Positions 1-9,911 of a stretch of 37,633 nucleotides of DNA are shown piece after piece. The notes under the pieces were generated by a model, which searched no databases, had not been told where the DNA came from, and worked only from the letters and a program-made list of their open reading frames with translations. Made by a program: the position numbers and the translations under genes. The stretch spans positions 1-37,633 of the forward strand of contig CBFFRP010000336.1 in the NCBI GenBank assembly GCA_965644295.1. Reading direction: 5' to 3'. This stretch comes from Paraphysomonas bandaiensis. Lineage: Eukaryota; Chrysophyceae. Each line of letters opens with the position of its first letter. Position 1 is the stretch's first letter.

Positions 1-282
1 TCATAAATATTACTGGTTTTATATCCTATATAATGCTGTATGTTTCCACTATAAAAAGCAGTACTCCTGCTTCTCTGTCCAGTACATTCCAATGGTCACA
101 CTTCAGCAGTTGCTTACAACAACCATCCGCTACCATGTCAAGTTATGACACAATTGGATGATTAGTAAGTTAACTGGACGTGTATTCACTCATGAATCAA
201 GTTAATATAAGAGAAGAATATAATAAATACAATAAACTATATATCACGTTATCTCTACTACCACTCATTTCTAGTACGATCT
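1..282. other. AT-rich left flank, no gene seen
   Basis: This is the flank into which the copia element inserted. No reading frame of useful length or recognisable motif was seen. The continuation of this pre-insertion sequence is at 15014 onwards. Confidence 0.5.
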
Positions 283-287
283 TACAT
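283..287. repeat. Target-site duplication of the copia element, left copy
   Basis: TACAT lies directly before the LTR start TGTTGAG and the same five bases follow the 3' LTR. A 5-bp duplication is normal for copia integrases. Confidence 0.85.
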
Positions 288-515
288 TGTTGAGTTCTGC
301 AATATGATGTGATATATATTGTGCAATTGAAGTGAGTTAACAGTGTGCACCAATAGGTAAAGTCAACTCATAGTAGGTGTAACGGGTGATTATAGTTACA
401 AAGGAATTAAATTCAGTTACTGATGTGTGACTATACAAGATATAGAACTGACTGATGAACATATGATAAACAGATGTTGCTAAGAACAGATGTTTCAACA
501 TATGTTACACGAATA
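288..515 (+). repeat. 5' LTR of copia element, first part
   Basis: Matches 14661-14888 of the 3' LTR, apart from two 3-bp insertions here. It is interrupted after the dinucleotide TA at 514-515 by a DNA transposon and resumes at 8877. Confidence 0.95.
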
Positions 516-539
516 CAGGGGGGATTCGAAATAAACAAC
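516..539 (+). repeat. Left TIR of the outer DNA transposon
   Basis: Starts CAGGGGGGATTCG and is the exact reverse complement of 8853-8876. Confidence 0.93.
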
Positions 540-810
540 AGATTTCAGTTTTTTTTTCAAAAATACTTTTTTTTGACTTTTTTTCATCATTTTATGATTT
601 TGATAGTGAAGTGATCATGATGCATCCCTCTTAAGACAAGCATCACACACACATCATCCACACCCCTCATACGATGCTCTCACCCCCACAATAACAACAC
701 ACGAGATCAGAGTAAGTTCATGTGACCATATGCATATCTCATAACCCTATATTAGGCCTAACAAGAGGGAAGAGAGAGCAGCCATATCCATCGGATGAGA
801 ATCACAGAGA

Positions 811-1100
811 TGAGCACACAGCAAGAGGAAGGAGGGACGAGACTCCTCTCTGAGCCCTCGGGGACTGAGGAACAGCGATCAGAGTAAGTTATTCGATCTG
901 GAGAGGGGCCGAAAGGCTCTGTGCAGTCAGCATATTCAGACTGCTTCGACGGTCTCTGTTCACATCAGCACAGAGCAGCGCACACACGCAGCTGATATGA
1001 CTGCGAATGAGATCTGCCATCAGATATCTGTCTATTCATTTATTGGGTATCCCTCTAATAGCGTTTTGGTCTGAGTTTGATGTCATCGGAGGTGTTATGT
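811..1100 (+). other. Exon-like stretch of the outer transposon, gene not recognised
   Basis: A short frame starts with an ATG near 811 (MSTQQEEGGTRLLSEP...) and runs into a textbook 5' splice site, GTAAGT, at about 884. The same 14-base context, GATCAGAGTAAGTT, occurs at 705-718 and at 877-890. A second possible exon lies near 975-1060. These may be the 5' exons of an outer-transposon gene that the inner element later disrupted. No protein family was recognised. Confidence 0.25.
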
Positions 1101-1174
1101 CGAGGTAACGGCTTTGTGTAGATATTGACTATGCCTTGTAATATACGTTGAATACAGACGTAATATCACTCCTA

Positions 1175-1203
1175 AAGCAACCTTAAGACAAACGTGGGAA
1201 AAA
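1175..1203 (+). repeat. Left TIR of the inner DNA transposon
   Basis: 29 bp, the exact reverse complement of 7056-7084. Confidence 0.88.
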
Positions 1204-1738
1204 TGTTCAAATTTGGGACTTTTGATTGAAAGCTATGTTCTACGAGTAATTTTAATGTTAATTTGTCCCGAAATGTTATTCGAGTAGTTTGCAAGAAGTT
1301 TTCATAATTATAGTATGATATTTTAATAAAATATATGATATATTCATTATTTATAAGTAGTTACCGTGGGGCTAGTACGTTTTTCCATAACTTTTGGGGC
1401 TGAACCTACTGCACTCTAGTATCTTTTCATTCATAAGGTACAATTTCTACTTCATAACTAGCACAAGTTCTATTGACTCTTTTCATGACGTTAGCAGCTT
1501 CCCTTCCATTCCTTCAGCTACTTCACCGACTATGAACTCTATATCATATTTTCCATTCTTGTATTCTAATACGGCACCATTAATATTGTAAATTTTCTGA
1601 TCTTTTCACCTATATTTCATAGAAGTGTTCGTGCCCACTACTATTCTCAGCACTACTATCGCCACAAGTTTCAATGCATTGCGTCGATGACCTCATTTCC
1701 AATATCTTCACTCAACTATATCTTCATTTCCACTTTCT

Positions 1739-2240
1739 TCACTCATATACTGCTTTCACTTGAACAGAGCTCTTCCTCACTGGGGAGCTGCTAACTTGAA
1801 ATCGTGAACGCTTCTTCTTATGGACAACCTTTCGACGAACAGTTCTACGCAACTCAAAATCACTGCCATCATAGGACACACCAGACAATACAACGGTCAA
1901 GATTGAGTGGGTCACGACGCCCTCCAGGAGTAGCCACATTCATCAACAATGACGCCATCGCCCTGTCCCCCAATGCAATCAACAAGTGCATTTATCTCCC
2001 CATGTGCAATCCAATCTTCCGCTACCACATTCTCAAATGAATTCATGGGGTCATCGCCTGGATGCAACCTGACCACTCCGCTTATTCCTCCAGTAAATCC
2101 TCTTGCCTCCACCTCGGATATTAATCATATGTCCTTGACGAACGAATCGGGATGCCATATCCGTTGGGGACTCTCTCCCCACAACTCAAAATTCCGACCT
2201 CATGTGCAGCCAGCTTTTTCCTTCTCTTCCACTTCCTGAA
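1739..2240 (-). pseudogene. Possible 3' continuation of the inner transposase gene
   Basis: Two short minus-strand frames (1912-2112 and 1739-1939) lie directly downstream of the transposase-like pseudogene. The last one carries a basic cluster (RRTVRRKVVHKKKRSRF) of the kind found at transposase C-termini or nuclear localisation signals. No domain was recognised. The link to the upstream frames rests on position and strand only. Confidence 0.25.
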
Positions 2241-2351
2241 GACCTGAACTTATACCGGGAGAGCGTTCCTATTCACAACTTCTCCGTTAATCATACAGCG
2301 CTCAACACGCACACTGAGATCAACGTGGTTATCTGAACGCTTAAAGCCCCA

Positions 2352-3775
2352 TCAACTCCATCGAACACAGCCCGTGGCGCACATCCACTGAAGATCGCTG
2401 GCTATACAGCGATCACTCAAGGGAACAACCTCCACAGGTTCCGCAGTTTCCCTTGAGAAAAGGATATCACCAAGTAAGTGGTATTCGAAGACGGTGGTGA
2501 TATATTCTGCTACCGTATCTACACGTAGAATTCTGACCTTGCCCACTCGTTCCCCATTCGCGGAGAGCAGATAGATGTTTCCTTGGAACTCTATTCGGCA
2601 TTCGTATAACACCGCATCTATCACTCCTCTGGACCCTTCATTAAAAGAGTAAGGGTCAGGAGGTTGAGAGGGCTATGACGATAGAATTACCATCCATCCA
2701 TGTAAATACCTTGGTCGATATCCTTCATCGGGTTATCGGAAACATCCGCGGACTTGGCATATCGTTTGGAAGAGTCGGAAATGATCTGACCTACGTCGTC
2801 TGCGCAGTATGCGCGGTAAAACACCCGTACGCCTTTGCTTAAGCACACTGTAGCAAGGGCCAGCGCCTCAAACGTCCACTGAAGTAGCGCCTTCTCACCT
2901 ATGATACGGGCATTTACGAGAGGGTCGACGTGATGTCGAGGGCTTCTTATAATCTGGAATGGCAAAGAGATCTTAAAGCACACGTGGGGTCTTATTCGTC
3001 GACAAAGCTTTCTCAATCTTAGCTTTATACTGTTGAGGGGTATTTATACATACTTCGATTGAATTGCTTTTCACAACAACATTCCAAACTTGGGAGTCGA
3101 TATCCTCCTGAGTGTGTCCTACCATCAGCCTGGTAAGAACAAATCGCTTGCACAGACGCCTTCTTGCTGCAATCAACTCGTACAAGGCAAACCAATCGAA
3201 TAGTCTTCTCCATGGTGTCCAAGAGACAATGCATCGCAACATTTGCACAATTATTAATTGTATGAAATGTACGATACAGTATATAATACTACCACGGTTG
3301 CGGTTAAAACGCCTTGAAGGTGTGCTGGGGCATGCTTTCCATGGTGAAAAGCATGCATCATCGTGATTTATTTTCCCTATCCATATGTGACTTATGGGTT
3401 CGTCGAAAAGTGTACTAAGAGCAGCATAGCATTGACATTTTCCTATCACTCCCTCATTACTACGTAGAGGATGCAGTGAACCCAGAGACGCAAATTGCTC
3501 CACAGATATTGCTCCACGTCCACATTAGTCAGATCGTTAATATACTTGTGGTGGACCTCCTTAATATATCGAGGTTCGAGATGAATATCCCCACCAAGAT
3601 GGGGTTGATAGTCACCCACTACGTGAAAGTGATCAATCATCCAACCATACGCAGATAATACCACGGGGCTTTTGGGGAGAGCTCTGTTGCTGCTACCTCT
3701 TTCTGCGTTAAATGAATTCCAAATGACTTTTTGCAAGACCAGCGAGAAGAGCAGAAGCAACTTGGCTACAGGCAT
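2352..3775 (-). pseudogene. Degenerate transposase-like gene with GHTxxDID motif (DUF7869-like)
   Basis: Four minus-strand frames overlap in series (3775-3446, 3503-2973, 3016-2687, 2624-2352) and read as one protein interrupted by frameshifts or unrecognised introns. In order they show: a region with VVGDYQPHLGGDIHLEP; a C-x-C pair in VIGKCQCYAAL where relatives have KCxxC; a weak trace of an acidic motif (LLDTMEKTIR, where relatives have LDNTxxENKNR); and VGHTQEDIDSQ, close to the GHTHxDID signature. That signature is typical of a widespread family of eukaryotic transposase-like proteins, which I associate from memory with DUF7869. The last frame has no recognised domain. The gene is probably dead, because the acidic motif has lost its Asn residues and the frame breaks repeatedly. 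Its place inside TIRs makes it the likely mobilising gene of the inner element. Confidence 0.6.
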
Positions 3776-4243
3776 TCAACTTCGCCTCGGTGTTAGTTGA
3801 GCCACCCTTCATATCATTGATAACACTGCCAACATGAGAAAAGGACACAGCGTACACATTGCAGAAACAGTCCTGTAAATAAAGAACCTAAACTTAACTC
3901 ATAATTCGTCCATAACTATATACCTTGCAGACACCACTGATTCTTGTAATCATTCTGTCCACTACCTACCAATCAATCCATGCAATTTGAAAGAAGACTA
4001 CGAATGAGTTTTTACTCCCGACGATTCATAAAATCACTCTCGTGGATACAGTCGAAAGCCAAATCCACAGCTGCATCATATTCCACGCAAAAGGCATATA
4101 TCATTGCAACATGTCGGCCTCACAATCACATCAGGATACTTCTTCAGTTCAAAACGATCTACGATACACAATAATTTTAGTTCCATCGAATGAGGCAAAA
4201 TACATATATACTGTATGCTCAATTTACTACATATATAATATAC

Positions 4244-5603
4244 ATATCAAACAAACTGATGTGGACATATATGCCATGTGGGGCGCGGGTCCAGGGCGCT
4301 CAACCTTTCTATGACCACCGAATTTGCTCTAGAAAGGAGCTACCCTAGCGAGCGGCATCAGCCACAGCATTGCTGCTATGTAAGTCATAGTGGGAGCTCT
4401 CATGGGCCAGGGAATTACACCCCGTTAAACTCTATATACCATAAGGTCTACAGAGTAAGCCCTCGCAGTGGACTCGCACCACTTTAAGCACATGCCGAGC
4501 AAGGCCGCGCAAACTAGTACCCCTTCTCTACGTCTACCCCAGCATATACGAGCATACAGTATACTACTACATGATACATGATGTATGTATATATCAAACA
4601 AACTGATGTGGACATATATGCCATGTGGGGCGCGGGTCCAGGGCGCTCAACCTTTCTATGACCACCGAATTTGCTCTAGAAAGGAGCTACCCTAGCGAGC
4701 GGCATCAGCCACAGCATTGCTGCTATGTAAGTCATAGTGGGAGCTCTCATGGGCCAGGGAATTACACCCCGTTAAACTCTATATACCATAAGGTCTACAG
4801 AGTAAGCCCTCGCAGTGGACTCGCACCACTTTAAGCACATGCCGAGCAAGGCCGCGCAAACTAGTACCCCTTCTCTACGTCTACCCCAGCATATACGAGC
4901 ATACAGTATACTACTACATGATACATGATGTATGTATATATCAAACAAACTGATGTGGACATATATGCCATGTGGGGCGCGGGTCCAGGGCGCTCAACCT
5001 TTCTATGACCACCGAATTTGCTCTAGAAAGGAGCTACCCTAGCGAGCGGCATCAGCCACAGCATTGCTGCTATGTAAGTCATAGTGGGAGCTCTCATGGG
5101 CCAGGGAATTACACCCCGTTAAACTCTATATACCATAAGGTCTACAGAGTAAGCCCTCGCAGTGGACTCGCACCACTTTAAGCACATGCCGAGCAAGGCC
5201 GCGCAAACTAGTACCCCTTCTCTACGTCTACCCCAGCATATACGAGCATACAGTATACTACTACATGATACATGATGTATGTATATATCAAACAAACTGA
5301 TGTGGACATATATGCCATGTGGGGCGCGGGTCCAGGGCGCTCAACCTTTCTATGACCACCGAATTTGCTCTAGAAAGGAGCTACCCTAGCGAGCGGCATC
5401 AGCCACAGCATTGCTGCTATGTAAGTCATAGTGGGAGCTCTCATGGGCCAGGGAATTACACCCCGTTAAACTCTATATACCATAAGGTCTACAGAGTAAG
5501 CCCTCGCAGTGGACTCGCACCACTTTAAGCACATGCCGAGCAAGGCCGCGCAAACTAGTACCCCTTCTCTACGTCTACCCCAGCATATACGAGCATACAG
5601 TAT
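4244..5603 (+). repeat. Tandem array, 347-bp unit, 3.9 near-identical copies
   Basis: Units start at 4244, 4591, 4938 and 5285; the last is cut short at 5603. By eye the copies are identical, so amplification or homogenisation is recent. Each unit has a 69-codon open frame repeated four times, but this follows from the identical DNA and has no recognisable protein features. On the minus strand each unit holds a 5-bp stem with a 7-nt loop (AGTGG TGCGAGT CCACT) shaped like a tRNA T-arm, flanked by a possible 6-bp outer stem. No complete tRNA cloverleaf could be built around it. The array sits between the two oppositely facing coding areas of the inner transposon. Confidence 0.95.
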
Positions 5604-6091
5604 GCTATCTATATACATGTATATCTAACTCTCAGTCATGAAGACACTCAGCTACACTATAAGCATACAGCACACCAGCGGCACCACTAACCTGTGAGTG
5701 ACACATACTTGGAACGTGAAGAAGTCATAACCAAACTCTACCTCATCATAAGGGACAATCAGATTGTGTGTGTGTGTGCTGACAGCTCTGCTGAATATAT
5801 TTGAATTATCTCACTGCGAGTAACACACACACACACCTACATACATACATCCACATGTCCAAGTCTCTATTTTTGATGTGTGCTTGTTTTCATACGAAAA
5901 CCGTGACCCTCATCATCACCACGCATGACCCTCATCACCGTACTGTATACGTATATACGCAAAATACCACATCTAATTTTGAATGTAGGCATCATGGTCA
6001 CACATACATGCATGTACATATATAGACATGTAGACATGGACATAATGATGCGCATTAAGACGCACTGTGCCAGAGTATGATATAGTAATAT
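5604..6091. other. Noncoding stretch with GT/AC microsatellites
   Basis: Holds a short (GT)n run near 5767-5779 and an (AC)n run near 5825-5837, which could pair as a weak inverted repeat. No convincing gene was seen. Confidence 0.5.
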
Positions 6092-6591
6092 CATGACTGA
6101 TTTAGATGCATTGCAAGAATGTATGGTTCAGGATACAACAGGGGACCTGAGTGAGAGCGATACGGGTGACGTCGCCATCACTGCACCCTGTACAGATGTA
6201 TGCACCCCATCTCCATCTGCCACATGTGCGGGTTGAGGTGGTTGTGGCAAGGAGTTCTCGATTGATGAGAAGGGCTCCGATTTTCATCATGGAGTGCTAT
6301 GTGCCGCATGTAATGGGATGTAATCATATGTACCCCACATCACACATATATACAGAGAGTGTACATGTTGTCACGTTCGTAGTATTCATCGAAGGTTCTA
6401 ATCTTGGAGATGCTCTTCAGTCTGACCTCACTACTGGTGATGGCACCCCTCTTTCACAACTTCCCTCTAGTCCCGTGACGTATTACAACGTAGAAGATTA
6501 CTTTTTTGATGATGATGACCCTGGTCATACTCTACCAAAGGTGACGACCCTCTTACTCCTCTGTCTCAGCCCGTTGCATATGAGGAGGTGA
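6092..6591 (+). pseudogene. Possible acidic protein with two Cys pairs, inner transposon, broken
   Basis: A frame begins at the ATG at 6092 (MTDLDALQECMVQD...) and is acidic and Ser/Thr-rich. After one in-frame TGA it continues with a Cys-rich segment (GGCGKEFSIDEKGSDF, then LCAAC) that resembles a small zinc-binding module. In another frame the region 6390-6590 reads as an acidic protein (VEDYFFDDDDPGHT) running to a possible splice donor at about 6588. Together these suggest a decayed or intron-containing gene pointing away from the transposase pseudogene. No family was identified, and chance cannot be ruled out. Confidence 0.3.
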
Positions 6592-7055
6592 GTTCCCGTA
6601 GTATATATTAGTGATTCAATTTACTCCTTCTTACTATTTTCGGACAGTTGCTCCCCGGTTAATGGTTCTTTGAGGAGTAAGTTATTACATGTATACCCCT
6701 CTTTCACTTATGTACCATGCTGGTAGTATTAATACCGGTCAGTGTAGTTGTTGTGCTTGGTGTAAGTTTTTAAATGTTTTTTACTTATATTGTCGCTGTA
6801 TTACTTAGTTAATATTGTATATGTTTTATATTGATGAGGCTATTTCGATACTTACAGACGCAGTAATAACAATTTCGTTGTGCTGAGCACTGTCCTGAAA
6901 TCATTCTTGGAATATTGTTATTTTTTTAATAAAATAACAATAAGAATAGTATTGTATAGCTACTATAATATTATTACACAGTTTTAATAATATTAGATTA
7001 ATGAAAACGATAAGTATAGGATAGGGTACAAAGGGGTCCAAAACGTGGGAAAAAT
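6592..7055. other. AT-rich noncoding right part of the inner transposon
   Basis: Nothing coding was seen. It is AT-rich and runs into the right TIR. Confidence 0.5.
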
Positions 7056-7084
7056 TTTTTCCCACGTTTGTCTTAAGGTTGCTT
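7056..7084 (-). repeat. Right TIR of the inner DNA transposon
   Basis: 29 bp, ending CTTAAGGTTGCTT at 7084 and followed by the CTA duplication. Inverted copy of 1175-1203. Confidence 0.88.
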
Positions 7085-7087
7085 CTA

Positions 7088-7920
7088 TTTCAAGAGCCAT
7101 TGTGGCAACCGCGTACGAAAGAACTGTGGAGGGGTGGATGGAAGTTGATATGCAGAATAAGCTCTCAAGGCGAGGGAGAACAAGTTACCTGCAGGATTAG
7201 TGGAAGTGGTAGGAACTGCGTATCTCATACCTTCGCTCTGGGTCTGTGACAACAGAGACCACAGTACTTGTCAATGAGTGACAGCAAGCTAACCAGTTGG
7301 TCCCGGAGTCAATATATTGGTCTTGTATTGTCCGCTTTTGCCTCAACAGTGAAGTTATTGACACTCATAGGCACCATAGCCAAAGAGTGGGAGGTGTGAG
7401 ATCCCGACACGTTGTAGTAAGTATAAAGGCTCAGTTCTGTCAGTCTGTCAATTCGTTGGGCTGTATCAGAGTGGGCTGCTACTCCCACAGCAAAGACGTC
7501 GCACCATTCACCTCTATTTTTTGATATGACACTGAAGTTTTACCTATATAAAATGGTAGCGGTGATAAAGGTATATTGCTCTGTAGCAACGACGGTACAA
7601 GTGCTAATGAAGTTGTACCGCAGGAGTGAGATTGGTGCTTTGGTGAAGGACCCTAATATCAGCTAGGTTGTACAGTTCACTCATACAACGGCAGAGAGAT
7701 GTACAGGATCAGAGGTCGATAACGACGGCGATATTCGAGCAATCCTGCAGTACCTGTTGCGATATGAAGGTGGTATAATATGTACATAATAATACGTATT
7801 GTTATTCCTCATTTATTTCTATACAATCAGGAGTTGACAGGCACTGGCGCAGTATATTCTGCATCTATTCTTACTGGAAAACGTGGCAGAAGTTCGGTTG
7901 ATTGTCGATTGTAAGTACTT
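7088..7920 (+). pseudogene. Exon-like coding remnants of the outer transposon, family unknown
   Basis: Several stretches look like exons of one plus-strand gene. One frame from about 7088 reads ISRAIVATAYERTVEGW and ends at a TAG near 7197. Another, around 7690-7775, reads EVDNDGDIRAILQYLLRYE up to a possible donor. A third, at about 7831-7910, lies between a good acceptor (ACAATCAG) and a textbook donor (GTAAGT) and reads ELTGTGAVYSASILTGKRGR. The preserved splice sites favour a real gene that has decayed. No domain was recognised, so I cannot say whether it is the outer element's transposase. Confidence 0.3.
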
Positions 7921-8324
7921 TTAAGTAATCAATAGCCTTTGTATTGTATAGCACTATGTAGTACACATATATTATGTATAATGTAACCGTTTCATTCAAC
8001 ATTTTTTGGTCTGCAATTGATATAATTTTTATTATTTGTCATTGCAAACATGTTCTCTTCACATCTACTACACTAATTATTGCAATACGTATCATACACT
8101 CAACTTAAATCGACTTTCTCAAAATTTCAACAGGTTTGGCGGTTACATCGACTTATGACCATCTAATCGTTTTTCGTTTATGAGGAATGGCTACCAGAAG
8201 ATGAAATAGAGTCCAGTAGTGGTACTGGGATTAGTACCAGAAGAAGAAATTGCAAGGGGGCACTATAAAGGTCTGTGTGATGCTTGTATGTATATATCCG
8301 CCAGTGCATATAGCGTATATTTGA

Positions 8325-8785
8325 CCTAATTTTTGGTGATAATATGTAGAAATCGGAGAAAATTCAAATAAGCAACGGGAAGTCGGATCAAGATAGCTTT
8401 TTTAACTCTTTACACAGGTGCAATATCATTTTTATCATTTTTATTCAATTTTCTTGAAATATTTTTATATCGGGAATACACATATATGATGTTTGTTTAG
8501 TTGTACTTGTACACTTATTTACGTGGCATATGTATCGAAAAATATAAATATTACTGTAGAATAGCCACTGCTATGTCATTGTGTTTCCTTTGCGCTGTAG
8601 ATGACGTTCTAATTCGTTTATTTCGTGCAGATATGCTATTTTCAAAATTGTGTCTATTTCACTATTCGATATATATTTGGTAAAAATCATGATTTTTTTT
8701 GGTAATTTGTGTGTAACTGTACAAGTAAATTAGAATAAGCAACGCCCATGTATTTCAAGATAGCATTTTATATAAGTGTTCATAT
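8325..8785 (+). repeat. Imperfect subterminal direct repeat in the outer transposon
   Basis: Two segments of about 90 bp (near 8325-8420 and 8690-8785) share the series AATAAGCAACG, then CAAGATAGC, then a T-rich run, about 365 bp apart. Subterminal repeats near transposon ends are often transposase binding sites, but here that is only a guess. Confidence 0.45.
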
Positions 8786-8852
8786 GAATCTATCTACTAG
8801 AGCATCTACTAGCTAGCTAACTAGCTTAACTTAGCATAGCATTCATCGGACA

Positions 8853-8876
8853 GTTGTTTATTTCGAATCCCCCCTG
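8853..8876 (-). repeat. Right TIR of the outer DNA transposon
   Basis: Inverted copy of 516-539, ending in CCCCCCTG and followed by TA at 8877-8878. Confidence 0.93.
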
Positions 8877-9000
8877 TATGTAGTGAAGTGTTCAGAATAA
8901 TAATCATAATTTCTTACTTGAAAGTGCATTGTGTTCAACAGCAAGGTTACGGTTTACGTGTAGAGCAAAGTTAACTTCAGTGAAATGTCCATTGTTAACA
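8877..9000 (+). repeat. 5' LTR of copia element, second part
   Basis: Continues the LTR after the insertion and matches 14887-15008. It ends TGTTAACA at 9000. One substitution and two 2-bp indels (near 8938) separate it from the 3' LTR. Confidence 0.95.
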
Positions 9001-9911
9001 TGGTAGCGAGTGGTAGCACTGAAGAGACGAAGGAGGACAACAAGGTGCTAAAGTTCGACAAGTATCAGGCGGAGGCGTCTGCTCAAAAAATAAGGATTCA
9101 TCTGATGAAGAAAAATCGGAACCACCTGGGGTTAGAGCCGAAACCTGCTGGAGGAGGCAAAGCACGAGAATTATGGCATGAGCGAAATGACACGTGTGTT
9201 GCAACGATTTGGGAGGCTTGTGAACATGACGCTGATGTATTGGAGGTTGCCAATCAATACATGGAGGCGAAGGCGTTACTTCCAGATGATGATCCCAATA
9301 AGGAAGTTTTGTCCAATGAAATGCTTCAGACGCTGGTGGATAGGTTTAGGGGAGAGTTGGGAAATGTACTCGAGAAGACTACAGCGGAATACCATAGCTT
9401 TAAAATTAGAGCCAATGAAAAGGTCGCTATTGGTATTGATAGGTTGAATGGGATAATACAGAAATTGACTAAGTTGGGACAACCGCCAACCGAGGAGAGC
9501 AAGCTCGCCAAGATCAAAAAGTCCATACATACTCCAGAGCTGAAGGAGTTGTGGTTAGCTATTGCAATGCTGCCTAAAGCAACGACCACGTATCAGATTG
9601 TTAAAGACGCGTGCGAAGAATTTGATGAGGCTAAACGACAACTGGAGGAGTTCGAAATTGACAAACAAGGAGAACAAGTCAATATGCTCGGACCACAAGG
9701 AGGTGTGAAGAATGTCAAATGCTCATTCTGTATGAAAAAAGGGCATACTGCAAGTGTGTGTCGTGTCAAACACAAAAATAAAATTTTCCAGAAGTTCAAG
9801 CGAAATGGGAAGGCTAAAGCAAAGAATATGAAGAAACTGGAGATGAACGAGTGTACCTGGATAGTTGTGCTGGAAAGCAGTTGTTTATCGTCAAGGATGA
9901 TAGAGTGCTAG
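8985..9911 (+). CDS. gag: Copia Gag with zinc knuckle
   Basis: A 308-residue nucleocapsid/capsid protein that would package element RNA into cytoplasmic particles. Residues 60-220 are helical and Gag-like. Residues 246-259 form a CCHC zinc knuckle (CSFCMKKGHTASVC, spacing C-x2-C-x4-H-x4-C), followed by a basic tail. The first ATG, at 8985, lies inside the last 16 bp of the LTR; a second in-frame ATG at 9000 straddles the LTR/primer-site boundary. The real start may be either, and the frame reads through the primer site. The last part overlaps the protease frame, which is shifted by -1. Confidence 0.88.
   Translation: MSIVNMVASGSTEETKEDNKVLKFDKYQAEASAQKIRIHLMKKNRNHLGLEPKPAGGGKARELWHERNDTCVATIWEACEHDADVLEVANQYMEAKALLPDDDPNKEVLSNEMLQTLVDRFRGELGNVLEKTTAEYHSFKIRANEKVAIGIDRLNGIIQKLTKLGQPPTEESKLAKIKKSIHTPELKELWLAIAMLPKATTTYQIVKDACEEFDEAKRQLEEFEIDKQGEQVNMLGPQGGVKNVKCSFCMKKGHTASVCRVKHKNKIFQKFKRNGKAKAKNMKKLEMNECTWIVVLESSCLSSRMIEC
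9001..9012 (+). promoter_or_regulatory. Putative primer binding site (initiator-Met tRNA type)
   Basis: TGGTAGCGAGTG starts immediately after the 5' LTR. TGGTAGC is the usual opening of a site complementary to the 3' end of initiator methionine tRNA, the common primer for copia elements. The match weakens after eight bases. Confidence 0.7.

Larger units (their letters stand above)
1175..7084. mobile_element. Inner DNA transposon with 29-bp TIRs and CTA target duplication
   Basis: The ends are 29-bp inverted repeats beginning AAGCAACCTTAAGACAAACG, flanked by CTA at 1172-1174 and 7085-7087. It contains a minus-strand transposase-like pseudogene, a tandem array of a 347-bp unit, and a possible plus-strand gene with Cys pairs near the right end. 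The right TIR is itself part of a local palindrome around 7043-7066 (CGTGGGAAAAA facing TTTTTCCCACG). A 3-bp duplication is compatible with PIF/Harbinger-like elements but does not prove it, and the transposase motifs seen here belong to a different, poorly named family. Confidence 0.8.
516..8876. mobile_element. DNA transposon with 24-bp TIRs, TA target duplication, inside the copia 5' LTR
   Basis: The ends are perfect 24-bp inverted repeats starting CAGGGGGGATTCG. The intact 3' LTR has a single TA where this copy has TA on both sides, which fixes the insertion boundaries to the base. TA duplication with ends starting CAG fits Tc1/mariner-type elements, but no DDE transposase of that group was recognised, so the class is open. 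Without the inner 5.9-kb element and its 3-bp duplication it would be about 2.4 kb, small enough to be non-autonomous. Confidence 0.88.

Noticed and set aside
516-535. GATTCGAA in the TIR as a tRNA or Pol III B box
   Set aside because: It is explained by the transposon end; no A box or cloverleaf is nearby.
1394-2239. Plus-strand Ser/Pro-rich frames in the left of the inner transposon
   Set aside because: Short, overlapping in several frames, and opposite the likely 3' end of the transposase-like gene.
4440-4510. Complete tRNA gene on the minus strand of the 347-bp unit
   Set aside because: Only a T-arm-like hairpin and a short outer stem are present; no anticodon or D arm at the right distance.
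4278-5528. Four identical 69-codon proteins starting MGRGSRALNL
   Set aside because: They are the same open frame in each identical DNA repeat; no domain, no independent evidence of coding.
4244-5603. CRISPR-like array
   Set aside because: The 347-bp units are contiguous without unique spacers, in eukaryotic DNA.
6345-6591. Single intact 146-codon gene starting at 6151
   Set aside because: The first half of that frame has odd composition, and a better frame starting at 6092 overlaps it; only the acidic second half looks plausible.
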